Below are positions 36,421 through 47,331 of a stretch of DNA of 64,000 bases, piece after piece; within the stretch, counting starts at the first letter, position 1, and each line of letters begins with the position of its first letter. Location of the stretch: positions 372,001-436,000 of the forward strand of contig JBBELK010000323.1 in assembly GCA_037783545.1 (NCBI GenBank), written 5' to 3'. Origin of the DNA: Henricia sp. BOLD:AAB3569 (Eukaryota > Echinodermata > Asteroidea > Spinulosida > Echinasteridae). The notes below the pieces were generated by a model. It worked only from the letters and a program-made list of their open reading frames with translations. It was not told the origin of the DNA and made no database searches. Both the position numbers and the translations under genes were made by a program.

Positions 36421-37675
36421 GAAAGTCTGTCAATTTTGTAGGACAAGTGCGCAATATAGAGAGTTTGGAGCATGCAAAATTTGAAGTTCGTCGGAACATT
36501 TTTCGACCTCCAAATTTGCCGACGTTTGGACCACACTTTGACCAAATTGCCGAGCCAAACTGGGGTGCGTCAACGACAGTCCGAAGGACTGAGCATGCGC
36601 ACGACTCAGGAGTACACCAAAGAGGTGTGTACAGACAGCCACGGTTTGCGTGAGCAGTCAGGAAGCCCCAACGCAGTTTTCCCTAAACTTTGAAATTTCT
36701 CTGCCATTTCCCGGCGAAAGTCTGTACATTTTTTAGGACAAGTGCGCAATATAGAGAGTTTGGAGCATGCAAAATTTGAAGTTCGTCGGAACATTTTTTT
36801 CGACCTCCAAATTTGCCGACGTTTGGACCACACTTTGACCAAATTGCCGAGCCAAACTGGGGTGCGTCAACGACAGTCCGAAGGACTGAGCATGCGCACG
36901 ACTCAGGAGTACACCAAAGAGGTGTGTACAGACAGCCACGGTTTGCGTGAGCAGTCAGGAAGCCCCAACCCAGTTTTCCCTAAACTTTGAAATTTCTCTG
37001 CCATTTCCCGGCGAAAGTCTGTACATTTTTTAGGACAAGTGCGCAATATAGAGAGTTTGGAGCATGCAAAATTTGAAGTTCGTCGGAACTTTTTTTTCGA
37101 CCTCCAAATTTGCCGACGTTTGGACCACACTTTGACCAAATTGCCGAGCCAAACTGGGGTGCGTCAACGACAGTCCGAAGGACTGTGCATGCGCACGACT
37201 CAGGAGTACACCAAAGAGGTGTGTACAGACAGCCACGGTTTGCGTGAGCAGTCAGGAAGCCCCAACCCAGTTTTCCCTAAACTTTGAAATTTCTCTTCCA
37301 TTTCCTGGCAAAAGTCTGTCAATTTTTTAGGACAAGTGCGCAATATAGAGAGTTTGGAGCATGCAAAATTTGAAGTTCGTCGGAACATTTTTCGACCTCC
37401 AAATTTGCCGACGTTTGGACCACACTTTGACCAAATTGCCGAGCCAAACTGGGGTGCGTCAACGACAGTCCGAAGGACTGAGCATGCGCACGACTCAGGA
37501 GTACACCAAAGAGGTGTGTACAGACAGCCACGGTTTGCGTGAGCAGTCAGGAAGCCCCAACCCAGTTTTCCCTAAACTTTGAAATTTCTCTGCCATTTCC
37601 CGGCGAAAGTCTGTCAATTTTTTAGGACAAGTGCGCAATATAGAGAGTTTGGAGCATGCAAAATTTGAAGTTCGT
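36421..37675. repeat. Flanking block of the 7-monomer domain, right copy
   Basis: It repeats 26166-27420: TTTTGTAGG, CAACGCAG (about 36670), 7-T and 8-T runs (about 36793 and 37090), GGACTGTGC (about 37181) and TTTCCTGGCAAAAG (about 37301). The pair encloses the whole 7-monomer domain. The domain may have expanded between them, or a larger segment may have been duplicated and then remodelled. Confidence 0.85.
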
Positions 37676-38450
37676 CGGAACATTTTTCGACCTCCAAATT
37701 TGCCGACGTTTGGACCACACTTTGACCAAATTGCCGAGCCAAACTGGGGTGCGTCAACGACAGTCCGAAGGACTGAGCATGCGCACGACTCAGGAGTACA
37801 CCAAAGAGGTGTGTACAGACAGCCACGGTTTGCGTGAGCAGTCAGGAAGCCCCAACCCAGTTTTCCCTAAACTTTGAAATTTCTCTGCCATTTCCCGGCG
37901 AAAGTCTGTCAATTTTTTAGGACAAGTACGCAATATAGAGAGTTTGGAGCATGCAAAATTTGAAGTTCGTCGGAACATTTTTCGACCTCCAAATTTGCCG
38001 ACGTTTGGACCACACTTTGACCAAATTGCCGAGCCAAACTGGGGTGCGTCAACGGCAGTCCGAAGGACTGAGCATGCGCACGACTCAGGAGTACACCAAA
38101 GAGGTGTGTACAGACAGCCACGGTTTGCGTGAGCAGTCAGGAAGCCCCAACCCAGTTTTCCCTAAACTTTGAAATTTCTCTGCCATTTCCGGGCGAAAGT
38201 CTGTCAATTTTTTAGGACAAGTGCGCAATATAGAGAGTTTCGAGCATGCAAAATTTGAAGTTCGTCGGAACATTTTTCGAACTCCAAATTTGCCGACGTT
38301 TGGACCACACTTTGACCAAATTGCCGAGCCAAATTGGGGTGCGTCAACGACAGTCCGAAGGACTGAGCATGCGCACGACTCAGGAGTACACCAAAGAGGT
38401 GTGTACAGACAGCCACGGTTTGCGTGAGCAGTCAGGAAGCCCCAACCCAT

Positions 38451-39457
38451 TTTTCCCTAAACTTTGAAATTTCTCTGCCATTTCCCGGCGAAAGTCTGTC
38501 AATTTTTTAGGACAAGTGCGCAATATAGAGAGTTTGGAGCATGCAAAATTTGAAGTTCGTCGGAACATTTTTCGACCTCCAAATTTGCCGACGTTTGGAC
38601 CACACTTTGACCAAATTGCCGAGCCAAACTGGGGTGCGTCAACGACAGTCCGAAGGACTGAGCATGCGCACGACTCAGGAGTACACCAAAGAGGTGTGTA
38701 CAGACAGCCACGGTTTGCGTGAGCAGTCAGGAAGCCCCAACCCAGTTTTCCCTAAACTTTGAAATTTCTCTGCCATTTCCGGGCGAAAGTCTGTCAATTT
38801 TTTAGGACAAGTGCGCAATATAGAGAGTTTCGAGCATGCACAATTTGAAGTTCGTCGGAACATTTTTCGACCTCCAAATTTGCCGACGTTTGGACCACAC
38901 TTTGACCAAATTGCCGAGCCAAACTGGGGTGCGTCAACGACAGTCCGAAGGACTGAGCATGCGCACGACTCAGGAGTACACCAAAGAGGTGTGTACAGAC
39001 AGCCACGGTTTGCGTGAGCAGTCAGGAAGCCCCAACCCAGTTTTCCCTAAACTTTGAAATTTCTCTGCCATTTCCCGGCGAAAGTCTGTCAATTTTTTAG
39101 GACAAGTGCGCAATATAGAGAGTTTGGAGCATGCAAAATTTGAAGTTCGTCGGAACATTTTTCGACCTCCAAATTTGCCGACGTTTGGACCACACTTTGA
39201 CCAAATTGCCGAGCCAAACTGGGGTGCGTCAACGACAGTCCGAAGGACTGAGCATGCGCACGACTCAGGAGTACACCAAAGAGGTGTGTACAGACAGCCA
39301 CGGTTTGCGTGAGCAGTCAGGAAGCCCAACCCAGTTTTCCCTAAACTTTGAAATTTCTCTGCCATTTCCCGGCGAAAGTCTGTCAATTTTTTAGGACAAG
39401 TGCGCAATATAGAGAGTTTGGAGCATGCAAAATTTGAAGTTCGTCGGAACATTTTTC
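38451..39457. repeat. Six-monomer-offset block, copy 1
   Basis: It matches 40220-41226 at an offset of 1,769 bp. Markers are TTCCGGGCG (about 38778), TTTCGAGCATGCACAA (about 38828) and a 1-bp deletion giving GGAAGCCCAACCC (about 39320). The flanking monomer also shares AAATTGGGG (about 38332 and 40102), so the true duplication may start earlier, with later changes. Confidence 0.8.
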
Positions 39458-40219
39458 TACCTCCAAATTTGCCGACGTTTGGACCACACTTTGACCAAAT
39501 TGCCGAGCCAAACTGGGGTGCGTCAACGACAGTCCGAAGGACTGAGCATGCGCACGACTCAGGAGTACACCAAAGAGGTGTGTACAGACAGCCACGGTTT
39601 GCGTGAGCAGTCAGGAAGCCCCAACCCAGTTTTCCCTAAACTTTGAAATTTCTCTGCCATTTCCCGGCGAAAGTCTGTCAATTTTTTAGGACAAGTGCGC
39701 AATATAGAGAGTTTGGAGCATGCAAAATTTGAAGTTCGTCGGAACATTTTTCGACCTCCAAATTTGCCGACGTTTGGACCACACTTTGACCAAATTGCCG
39801 AGCCAATCTGGGGTGCGTCAACGACAGTCCGAAGGACTGAGCATGCGCACGACTCAGGAGTACACCAAAGAGGTGTGTACAGACAGCCACGGTTTGCGTG
39901 AGCAGTCAGGAAGCCCCAACCCAGTTTTCCCTAAACTTTGAAATTTCTCTGCCATTTCCCGGCGAAAGTCTGTCAATTTTTTAGGACAAGTGCGCAATAT
40001 AGAGAGTTTGGAGCATGCAAAATTTGAAGTTCGTCGGAACATTTTTCGACGTCCAAATTTGCCGACGTTTGGACCACACTTTGACCAAATTGCCGAGCCA
40101 AATTGGGGTGCGTCAACGACAGTCCGAAGGACTGAGCATGCGCACGACTCAGGAGTACACCAAAGAGGTGTGTACAGACAGCCACGGTTTGCGTGAGCAG
40201 TCAGGAAGCCCCAACCCAG

Positions 40220-41226
40220 TTTTCCCTAAACTTTGAAATTTCTCTGCCATTTCCCGGCGAAAGTCTGTCAATTTTTTAGGACAAGTGCGCAATATAGAGA
40301 GTTTGGAGCATGCAAAATTTGAAGTTCGTCGGAACATTTTTCGACCTCCAAATTTGCCGACGTTTGGACCACACTTTGACCAAATTGCCGAGCCAAACTG
40401 GGGTGCGTCAACGACAGTCCGAAGGACTGAGCATGCGCACGACTCAGGAGTACACCAAAGAGGTGTGTACAGACAGCCACGGTTTGCGTGAGCAGTCAGG
40501 AAGCCCCAACCCAGTTTTCCCTAAACTTTGAAATTTCTCTGCCATTTCCGGGCGAAAGTCTGTCAATTTTTTAGGACAAGTGCGCAATATAGAGAGTTTC
40601 GAGCATGCACAATTTGAAGTTCGTCGGAACATTTTTCGACCTCCAAATTTGCCGACGTTTGGACCACACTTTGACCAAATTGCCGAGCCAAACTGGGGTG
40701 CGTCAACGACAGTCCGAAGGACTGAGCATGCGCACGACTCAGGAGTACACCAAAGAGGTGTGTACAGACAGCCACGGTTTGCGTGAGCAGTCAGGAAGCC
40801 CCAACCCAGTTTTCCCTAAACTTTGAAATTTCTCTGCCATTTCCCGGCGAAAGTCTGTCAATTTTTTAGGACAAGTGCGCAATATAGAGAGTTTGGAGCA
40901 TGCAAAATTTGAAGTTCGTCGGAACATTTTTCGACCTCCAAATTTGCCGACGTTTGGACCACACTTTGACCAAATTGCCGAGCCAAACTGGGGTGCGTCA
41001 ACGACAGTCCGAAGGACTGAGCATGCGCACGACTCAGGAGTACACCAAAGAGGTGTGTACAGACAGCCACGGTTTGCGTGAGCAGTCAGGAAGCCCAACC
41101 CAGTTTTCCCTAAACTTTGAAATTTCTCTGCCATTTCCCGGCGAAAGTCTGTCAATTTTTTAGGACAAGTGCGCAATATAGAGAGTTTGGAGCATGCAAA
41201 ATTTGAAGTTCGTCGGAACATTTTTC
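40220..41226. repeat. Six-monomer-offset block, copy 2
   Basis: It repeats TTCCGGGCG (about 40547), TTTCGAGCATGCACAA (about 40597) and the 1-bp deletion near 41090. The match ends at 41227, where copy 1 has TTTTTCTACC. The 1-bp deletion shifts the minus-strand frame and opens a 160-codon stretch in each copy, which I do not regard as a gene. Confidence 0.8.
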
Positions 41227-41463
41227 GACCTCCAAATTTGCCGACGTTTGGACCACACTTTGACCAAATTGCCGAGCCAAACTGGGGTGCGTCAACGACA
41301 GTCCGAAGGACTGAGCATGCGCACGACCCAAGAGTACACCAAAGAGGTGTGTACAGACAGCCACGGTTTGCGTGAGCAGTCAGGAAGCCCCAACCCAGTT
41401 TTCCCTAAACTTTGAAATTTCTCTGCCATTTCCCGGCGAAAGTCTGTCAATTTTTTAGGACAA

Positions 41464-42643
41464 GTGCGCAATATAGAGAGTTTGGAGCATGCAAAATTTG
41501 AAGTTCGTCGGAACATTTTTCGACCTCCAAATTTGCCGACGTTTGGACCACACTTTGACCAAATTTCCGAGCCAAACTGGGGTGCGTCAACGACAGTCCG
41601 AACGACTGAGCATGCGCACGACTCAGGAGTACACCAAAGAGGTGTGTACAGACAGCCACGGTTTGCGTGAGCAGTCAGGAAGCCCCAACCCAGTTTTCCC
41701 TAAACTTTGAAATTTCTCTGCCATTTCCCGGCAAAAGTCTGTCAATTTTTTAGGACAAGTGCGCAATATAGAGAGTTTGGAGCATGCAAAATTTGAAGTT
41801 CGTCGGAACATTTTTCGACCTCCAAATTTGCCGACGTTTGGACCACACTTTGACCAAATTGCCGAGCCAAACTGGGGTGCGTCAACGACAGTCCGAAGGA
41901 CTGAGCATGCGCACGACTCAGGAGTACACCAAAGAGGTGTGTACAGACAGCCACGGTTTGCGTGAGCAGTCAGGAAGCCCCAACCCAGTTTTCCCTAAAC
42001 TTTGAAATTTCTCTGCCATTTCCCGGCGAAAGTCTGTCATTTTTTTAGGACAAGTGCGCAATATAGAGAGTTTGGAGCATGCAAAATTTGAAGTTCGTCG
42101 GAACATTTTTCGACCTCCAAATTTGCCGACGTTTGGACCACACTTTGACCAAATTGCCGAGCCAATCTGGGGTGCGTCAACGACAGTCCGAAGGACTGAG
42201 CATGCGCACGACTCAGGAGTACACCAAAGAGGTGTGTACAGACAGCCACGGTTTGCGTGAGCAGTCAGGAAGCCCCAACCCAGTTTTCCCTAAACTTTGA
42301 AATTTCTCTGCCATTTCCCGGCGAAAGTCTGTCAATTTTTTAGGACAAGTGCGCAATATAGAGAGTTTGGAGCATGCAAAATTTGAAGTTCGTCGGAACA
42401 TTTTTCGACGTCCAAATTTGCCGACGTTTGGACCACACTTTGACCAAATTGCCGAGCCAAACTGGGGTGCGTCAACGACAGTCCGAAGGACTGAGCATGC
42501 GCACGACTCAGGAGTACACCAAAGAGGTGTGTACAGACAGCCACGGTTTGCGTGAGCAGTCAGGAAGCCCCAACCCAGTTTTCCCTAAACTTTGAAATTT
42601 CTCTGCCATTTCCCGGCGAAAGTCTGTCAATTTTTTAGGACAA
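41464..42643. repeat. Four-monomer marker block also found at 23.2-24.4 kb
   Basis: GAACGACTG (about 41600), CGGCAAAAG (about 41730), CTGTCATTTTTTTAGG (about 42035), CCAATCTGG (about 42163) and GACGTC (about 42407) follow in the same order as near 23386, 23516, 23820, 23948 and 24192, at an offset of 18,215 bp. The CCAATCTGG-GACGTC pair also occurs at 39695-40284. A private change, AAATTTCCGAG, sits near 41562. Confidence 0.7.
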
Positions 42644-43233
42644 GTGCGCAATATAGAGAGTTTGGAGCATGCAAAATTTGAAGTTCGTCGGAACATTTTT
42701 CGACCTCCAAATTTGCCGACGTTTGTACCACACTTTGACCAAATTGCCGAGCCAAACTGGGGTGCGTCAACGACAGTCCGAAAGACTGAGCATGCGCACG
42801 ACTCAGGAGTACACCAAAGAGGTGTGTACAGACAGCCACGGTTTGCGTGAGCAGTCAGGAAGCCCCAACCCAGTTTTCCCTAAACTTTGAAATTTATCTG
42901 CCATTTCCCGGCGAAAGTCTGTCAATTTTTTAGGACAAGTGCGCAATATAGAGAGTTTGGAGCATGCAAAATTTGAAGTTCGTCGGAACATTTTTCGACC
43001 TCCAAATTTGCCGACGTTTGGACCACACTTTGACCAAATTGCCGAGCCAAACTGGGGTGCGTCAACGACAGTCCGAAGGACTGAGCATGCGCACGACTCA
43101 GGAGTACACCAAAGAGGTGTGTACAGACAGCCACGGTTTGCGTGAGCAGTCAGGAAGCCCCAACCCAGTTTTCCCTAAACTTTGAAATTTCTCTGCCATT
43201 TCCCGGCGAAAGTCTGTCAATTTTTTAGGACAA

Positions 43234-45297
43234 GTGCGCAATATAGAGAGTTTGGAGCATGCAAAATTTGAAGTTCGTCGGAACATTTTTCGACCTCCAA
43301 ATTTGCCGACGTTTGGACCACACTTTGACCAAATTGCCGAGCCAAACTGGGGTGCGTCAACGACAGTCCGAAGGACTGAGCATGCGCACGACTCAGGAGT
43401 ACACCAAAGAGGTGTGTACAGACAGCCACGGTTTGCGTGAGCAGTCAGGAATCCCCAACCCAGTTTTCACTAAACTTTGAAATTTCTCTGCCATTTCCCG
43501 GCGAAAGTCTGTCATTTTTTTAGGACAAGTGCGCAATATAGAGAGTTTGGAGCATGCAAAATTTGAAGTTCGTCGGAACATTTTTCGACCTCCAAATTTG
43601 CCGACGTTTGGACCACACTTTGACCAAATTGCCGAGCCAAACTGGGGTGCGTCAACGACAGTCCGAAGGACTGAGCATGCGCACGACTCAGGAGTACAGC
43701 AAAGAGGTGTGTACAGACAGCCACGGTTTGCGTGAGCAGTCAGGAAGCCCCAACCCAGTTTTCCCTAAACTTTGAAATTTCTCTGCCATTTCCCGGCGAA
43801 AGTCTGTCAATTTTTTAGGACAAGTGCGCAATATAGAGAGTTTGGAGCATGCAAAATTTGAAGTTCGTCGGAACATTTTTCGACGTCCAAATTTGCCGAC
43901 GTTTGGACCACACTTTGACCAAATTGCCGAGCCAAACTGGGGTGCGTCAACGACAGTCCGAAGGACTGAGCATGCGCACGACTCAGGAGTACACCAAAGA
44001 GGTGTGTACAGACAGCCACGGTTTGCGTGAGCAGTCAGGAAGCCCAACCCAGTTTTCCCTAAACTTTGAAATTTCTCTGCCATTTCCCGGCGAAAGTCTG
44101 TCAATTTTTTAGGACAAGTGCGCAATATAGAGAGTTTGGAGCATGCAAAATTTGAAGTTCGTCGGAACATTTTTCGACGTCCAAATTTGCCGACGTTTGG
44201 ACCACACTTTGACCAAATTGCCGAGCCAAACTGGGGTGCGTCAACGACAGTCCGAAGGACTGAGCATGCGCACGACTCAGGAGTACACCAAAGAGGTGTG
44301 TACAGACAGCCACGGTTTGCGTGAGCAGTCAGGAATCCCCAACCCAGTTTTCACTAAACTTTGAAATTTCTCTGCCATTTCCCGGCGAAAGTCTGTCATT
44401 TTTTTAGGACAAGTGCGCAATATAGAGAGTTTGGAGCATGCAAAATTTGAAGTTCGTCGGAACATTTTTCGACCTCCAAATTTGCCGACGTTTGGACCAC
44501 ACTTTGACCAAATTGCCGAGCCAAACTGGGGTGCGTCAACGACAGTCCGAAGGACTGAGCATGCGCACGACTCAGGAGTACACCAAAGAGGTGTGTACAG
44601 ACAGCCACGGTTTGCGTGAGCAGTCAGGAAGCCCCAACCCAGTTTTCCCTAAACTTTGAAATTTCTCTGCCATTTCCCGGCGAAAGTCTGTCAATTTTTT
44701 AGGACAAGTGCGCAATATAGAGAGTTTGGAGCATGCAAAATTTGAAGTTCGTCGGAACATTTTTCGACGTCCAAATTTGCCGACGTTTGGACCACACTTT
44801 GACCAAATTGCCGAGCCAAACTGGGGTGCGTCAACGACAGTCCGAAGGACTGAGCATGCGCACGACTCAGGAGTACACCAAAGAGGTGTGTACAGACAGC
44901 CACGGTTTGCGTGAGCAGTCAGGAAGCCCCAACCCAGTTTTCCCTAAACTTTGAAATTTCTCTGCCATTTCCCGGCGAAAGTCTGTCAATTTTTTAGGAC
45001 AAGTGCGCAATATAGAGAGTTTGGAGCATGCAAAATTTGAAGTTCGTCGGAACATTTTTCGACGTCCAAATTTGCCGACGTTTGGACCACACTTTGACCA
45101 AATTGCCGAGCCAAACTGGGGTGCGTCAACGACAGTCCGAAGGACTGAGCATGCGCACGACTCAGGAGTACACCAAAGAGGTGTGTACAGACAGCCACGG
45201 TTTGCGTGAGCAGTCAGGAAGCCCCAACCCAGTTTTCCCTAAACTTTGAAATTTCTCTGCCATTTCCCGGCGAAAGTCTGTCAATTTTTTAGGACAA
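43234..45297. repeat. Three-monomer-spaced run of AatII-subtype monomers
   Basis: GACGTC monomers occur at 43824, 44118, 44708 and 45003. A GGAATCCCC...TTTTCACTAAA monomer followed by CTGTCATTTTTTTAGG occurs at 43234 and again at 44118, an offset of 884 bp. One 1-bp deletion (GGAAGCCCAACCC near 44039) lies between. This looks like a local three-monomer duplication with some exchange of subtypes. Confidence 0.65.
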
Positions 45298-46593
45298 GTG
45301 CGCAATATAGAGAGTTTGGAGCATGCAAAATTTGAAGTTCGTCGGAACATTTTTCGACCTCCAAATTTGCCGACGTTTGGACCACACTTTGACCAAATTG
45401 CCGAGCCAAACTGGGGTGCGTCAACGACAGTCCGAAGGACTGAGCATGCGCACGACTCAGGAGTACACCAAAGAGGTGTGTACAGACAGCCACGGTTTGC
45501 GTGAGCAGTCAGGAAGCCCCAACCCAGTTTTCCCTAAACTTTGAAATTTCTCTGCCATTTCCCGGCGAAAGTCTGTCAATTTTTTAGGACAAGTGCGCAA
45601 TATAGAGAGTTTGGAGCATGCAAAATTTGAAGTTCGTCGGAACATTTTTCGACCTCCAAATTTGCCAACGTTTGGACCACACTTTGACCAAATTGCCGAG
45701 CCAAACTGGGGTGCGTCAACGACAGTCCGAAGGACTGAGCATGCGCACGACTCAGGAGTACACCAAAGAGGTGTGTACAGACAGCCACGGTTTGGGTGAG
45801 CAGTCAGGAAGCCCCAACCCAGTTTTCCCTAAACTTTGAAATTTCTCTGCCATTTCCCGGCGAAAGTCTGTCAATTTTTTAGGACAAGTGCGCAATATAG
45901 AGAGTTTGGAGCATGCCAAATTTGAAGTTCGTCGGAACATTTTTCGACCTCCAAATTTGCCGACGTTTGGACCACACTTTGACCAAATTGCCGAGCCAAA
46001 CTGGGGTGCGTCAACGACAGTCCGAAGGACTGAGCATGCGCACGACTCAGGAGTACACCAAAGAGGTGTGTACAGACAGCCACGGTTTGCGTGAGCAGTC
46101 AGGAAGCCCCAACCCAGTTTTCCCTAAACTTTGAAATTTCTCTGCCATTTCCCGGCGAAAGTCTGTCATTTTTTTAGGACAAGTGCGCAATATAGAGAGT
46201 TTGGAGCATGCAAAATTTGAAGTTCGTCGGAACATTTTTCGACCTCCAAATTTGCCGACGTTTGGACCACACTTTGACCAAATTGCCGAGCCAAACTGGG
46301 GTGCGTCAACGACAGTCCGAAGGACTGAGCATGCGCACGACTCAGGAGTACACCAAAGAGGTGTGTACAGACAGCCACGGTTTGCGTGAGCAGTCAGGAA
46401 GCCCCAACCCAGTTTTCCCTAAACTTTGAAATTTCTCTGCCATTTCCCGGCGAAAGTCTGTCAATTGTTTAGGACAAGTGCGCAATATAGAGAGTTTGGA
46501 GCATGCAAAATTTGAAGTTCGTCGGAACATTTTTCGACCTCCAAATTTGCCGACGTTTGGACCACACTTTGACCAAATTGCCTTTTTCTAAAA

Positions 46594-46617
46594 TGTTTTA
46601 TTCGTCCGAATAAAACA
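46594..46617. repeat. Perfect 11-bp inverted repeat at the island's left end
   Basis: TGTTTTATTCG (46594-46604) and CGAATAAAACA (46607-46617) are exact reverse complements with a 2-nt spacer TC. The dyad contains AATAAA on the plus strand (46609-46614) and on the minus strand (46597-46602), so it could provide a polyadenylation hexamer in both directions. It is followed after CG by CTAA, loosely like a Helitron 3' end, but the spacing and other Helitron features are not convincing. Its position 12 bp from the junction suggests it is a terminal structure of whatever was inserted. Confidence 0.8.
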
Positions 46618-46666
46618 CGCTAACCAGTCCAACGTTGTTACCGATAGAACCAGTGCTTCAGGCGTT

Positions 46667-46939
46667 GTCGTTGCCAGTCCAGGTCATTTATCCACTAAGC
46701 GTTCGCCGTTATTGCCAAATTTCCTCATTCGTAGTCGTTGCCAGTCCAGGTCATTTATCCACTAAGCGTTCGCCGTTATTGCCAAATTTCCTCATTCGTA
46801 GTCGTTGCCAGTCCAGGTCATTTATCCACCAATTGTTCGCCGTTATTGCCAAATTTCCTCATTCGTTGTCGTTGCCAGTCCAGGTCATTTATCCACCAAA
46901 TTTCCTCATTCGTTGTCGTTGCCAATCCAGGTCATTATC
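46667..46939. repeat. 67-bp minisatellite, three full units, one shortened unit and a fragment
   Basis: Units are 46667-46733, 46734-46800 and 46801-46867 (67 bp each), 46868-46914 (47 bp, with 20 bp deleted after TTTATCCACC) and a fragment from 46915 that fades after TCATTATCC. Each unit starts with GTCGTTGCCAGTCCAGGTCA. Units 1 and 2 are identical, and unit 3 differs mainly at CCAATTG for CTAAGCG. Because 67 is not a multiple of 3, the same DNA is read in successive frames and all three plus frames stay open across the repeat. Confidence 0.93.
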
Positions 46940-47277
46940 CGGCGAGTATTCTCCATCACAATCATCACCAATCTTGGTCGATCGTGTCCGAGTATCAGGT
47001 CATATCCTTCGAGAAGCACCACAGGTACATCCTCATAAAACCACAATCGTCACCAGTCCAGGTCTGGAAGAATCAAGACCGCAGACTCGGATCCAATCGT
47101 GTTCCAAAATTGCATCGGCGTTCCCCGTGACGTACGTACTGGTCACTCCATCATTGAGCAACGTTCCAGGACATCACGGGATTCCGCGAAAAACTCCTCC
47201 AAACTACCTATGTGCAAGGGTAGTCCTTTGGAAAGCGGTCATCACAGGCCAGCGAGGAAAGAACCCGTACGCCAACC
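46940..47277. other. Unique island DNA with decayed minisatellite motifs
   Basis: No gene, RNA or known element is recognised. Weak copies of the minisatellite core are visible as CCAATCTTGGTCG (46968-46980), ATCAGGTCATATCC (46994-47007) and CCAGTCCAGGTCT (47053-47065). The minisatellite was therefore probably longer once and has degenerated to the right. From about 47070 to 47277 I see nothing repeated. The composition is less A/T-tract-rich than the satellite. Confidence 0.6.
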
Positions 47278-47331
47278 CGACCGCCCCAAACTGCGGTGCG
47301 TTAACGACCGAGCCAAACTGCGGTGCGTTAA
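47278..47331. repeat. 27-bp direct duplication at the island-satellite junction
   Basis: Positions 47278-47304 and 47305-47331 are 27-bp copies differing only at CC/AG (CGACCGCCCC versus CGACCGAGCC). Both contain a satellite-like core with two unusual bases: AACTGCGGTGCGTTAAC where ordinary monomers have AACTGGGGTGCGTCAAC. The first copy counts as part of the 727-bp insertion and the second is the resumed satellite. The shared private bases show the duplication is local and came after those substitutions. Confidence 0.85.

Larger units (their letters stand above)
1..46582. repeat. 295-bp satellite array, left part (about 158 monomers)
   Basis: The same sequence recurs every 295 bp with all copies in one orientation. 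For example, GAAGTTCGTCGGAAC starts at 1, 296, 591 and 886. Most copies differ from the consensus at only a few positions. Length variants are 281, 283, 285, 288, 294 and 297 bp. Using position 1 as phase zero, landmarks in a monomer are a T-run at 16-21, hairpin-forming repeats at 95-150, and GCATGC at 111 and 283. A/T tracts cluster at 191-295 and at the start of the next copy, while 55-190 is richer in G+C. My hand count of the first copy gives 144 G+C in 295 and 16 CpG. The window opens inside the array, so the true left edge is not visible. The regularity and scale are those of a eukaryotic satellite; the family name and host are unknown to me. Confidence 0.98.
46583..47309. other. 727-bp non-satellite island inserted in the array
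   Basis: The satellite stops after ACCAAATTGCC at 46582 and resumes with GAGCCAAACTG at 47310, the very next base of the monomer, so the net insertion is exactly 727 bp with no satellite lost. Only CC is shared between the left flank end and the island end, so any target-site duplication is at most 2 bp. The island holds a strong hairpin, a 67-bp minisatellite, decayed copies of it, a stretch of unique DNA and a satellite-like tail. I recognise no transposase, reverse transcriptase or terminal repeats. Possible origins are a non-autonomous mobile element, captured flanking DNA or a repair-mediated insertion. Confidence 0.85.

Noticed and set aside
38970-39452. 160-codon minus-strand open frame (also 40739-41221 and 43688-44170)
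   Set aside because: It arises only because a 1-bp deletion (GGAAGCCCAACCC) joins two frames of adjacent monomers. The encoded sequence is the satellite read twice.
46594-46617. Rho-independent terminator
   Set aside because: The stem is A/T-rich, no T-tract follows on either side in the right position, and the context is a eukaryotic satellite.
46594-46630. Helitron 3' terminus (hairpin plus CTRR)
   Set aside because: A hairpin is followed by CTAA, but after only 2 bp, it lies at the left rather than the right end of the insertion in plus orientation, and no matching 5' TC end or AT target context is evident.
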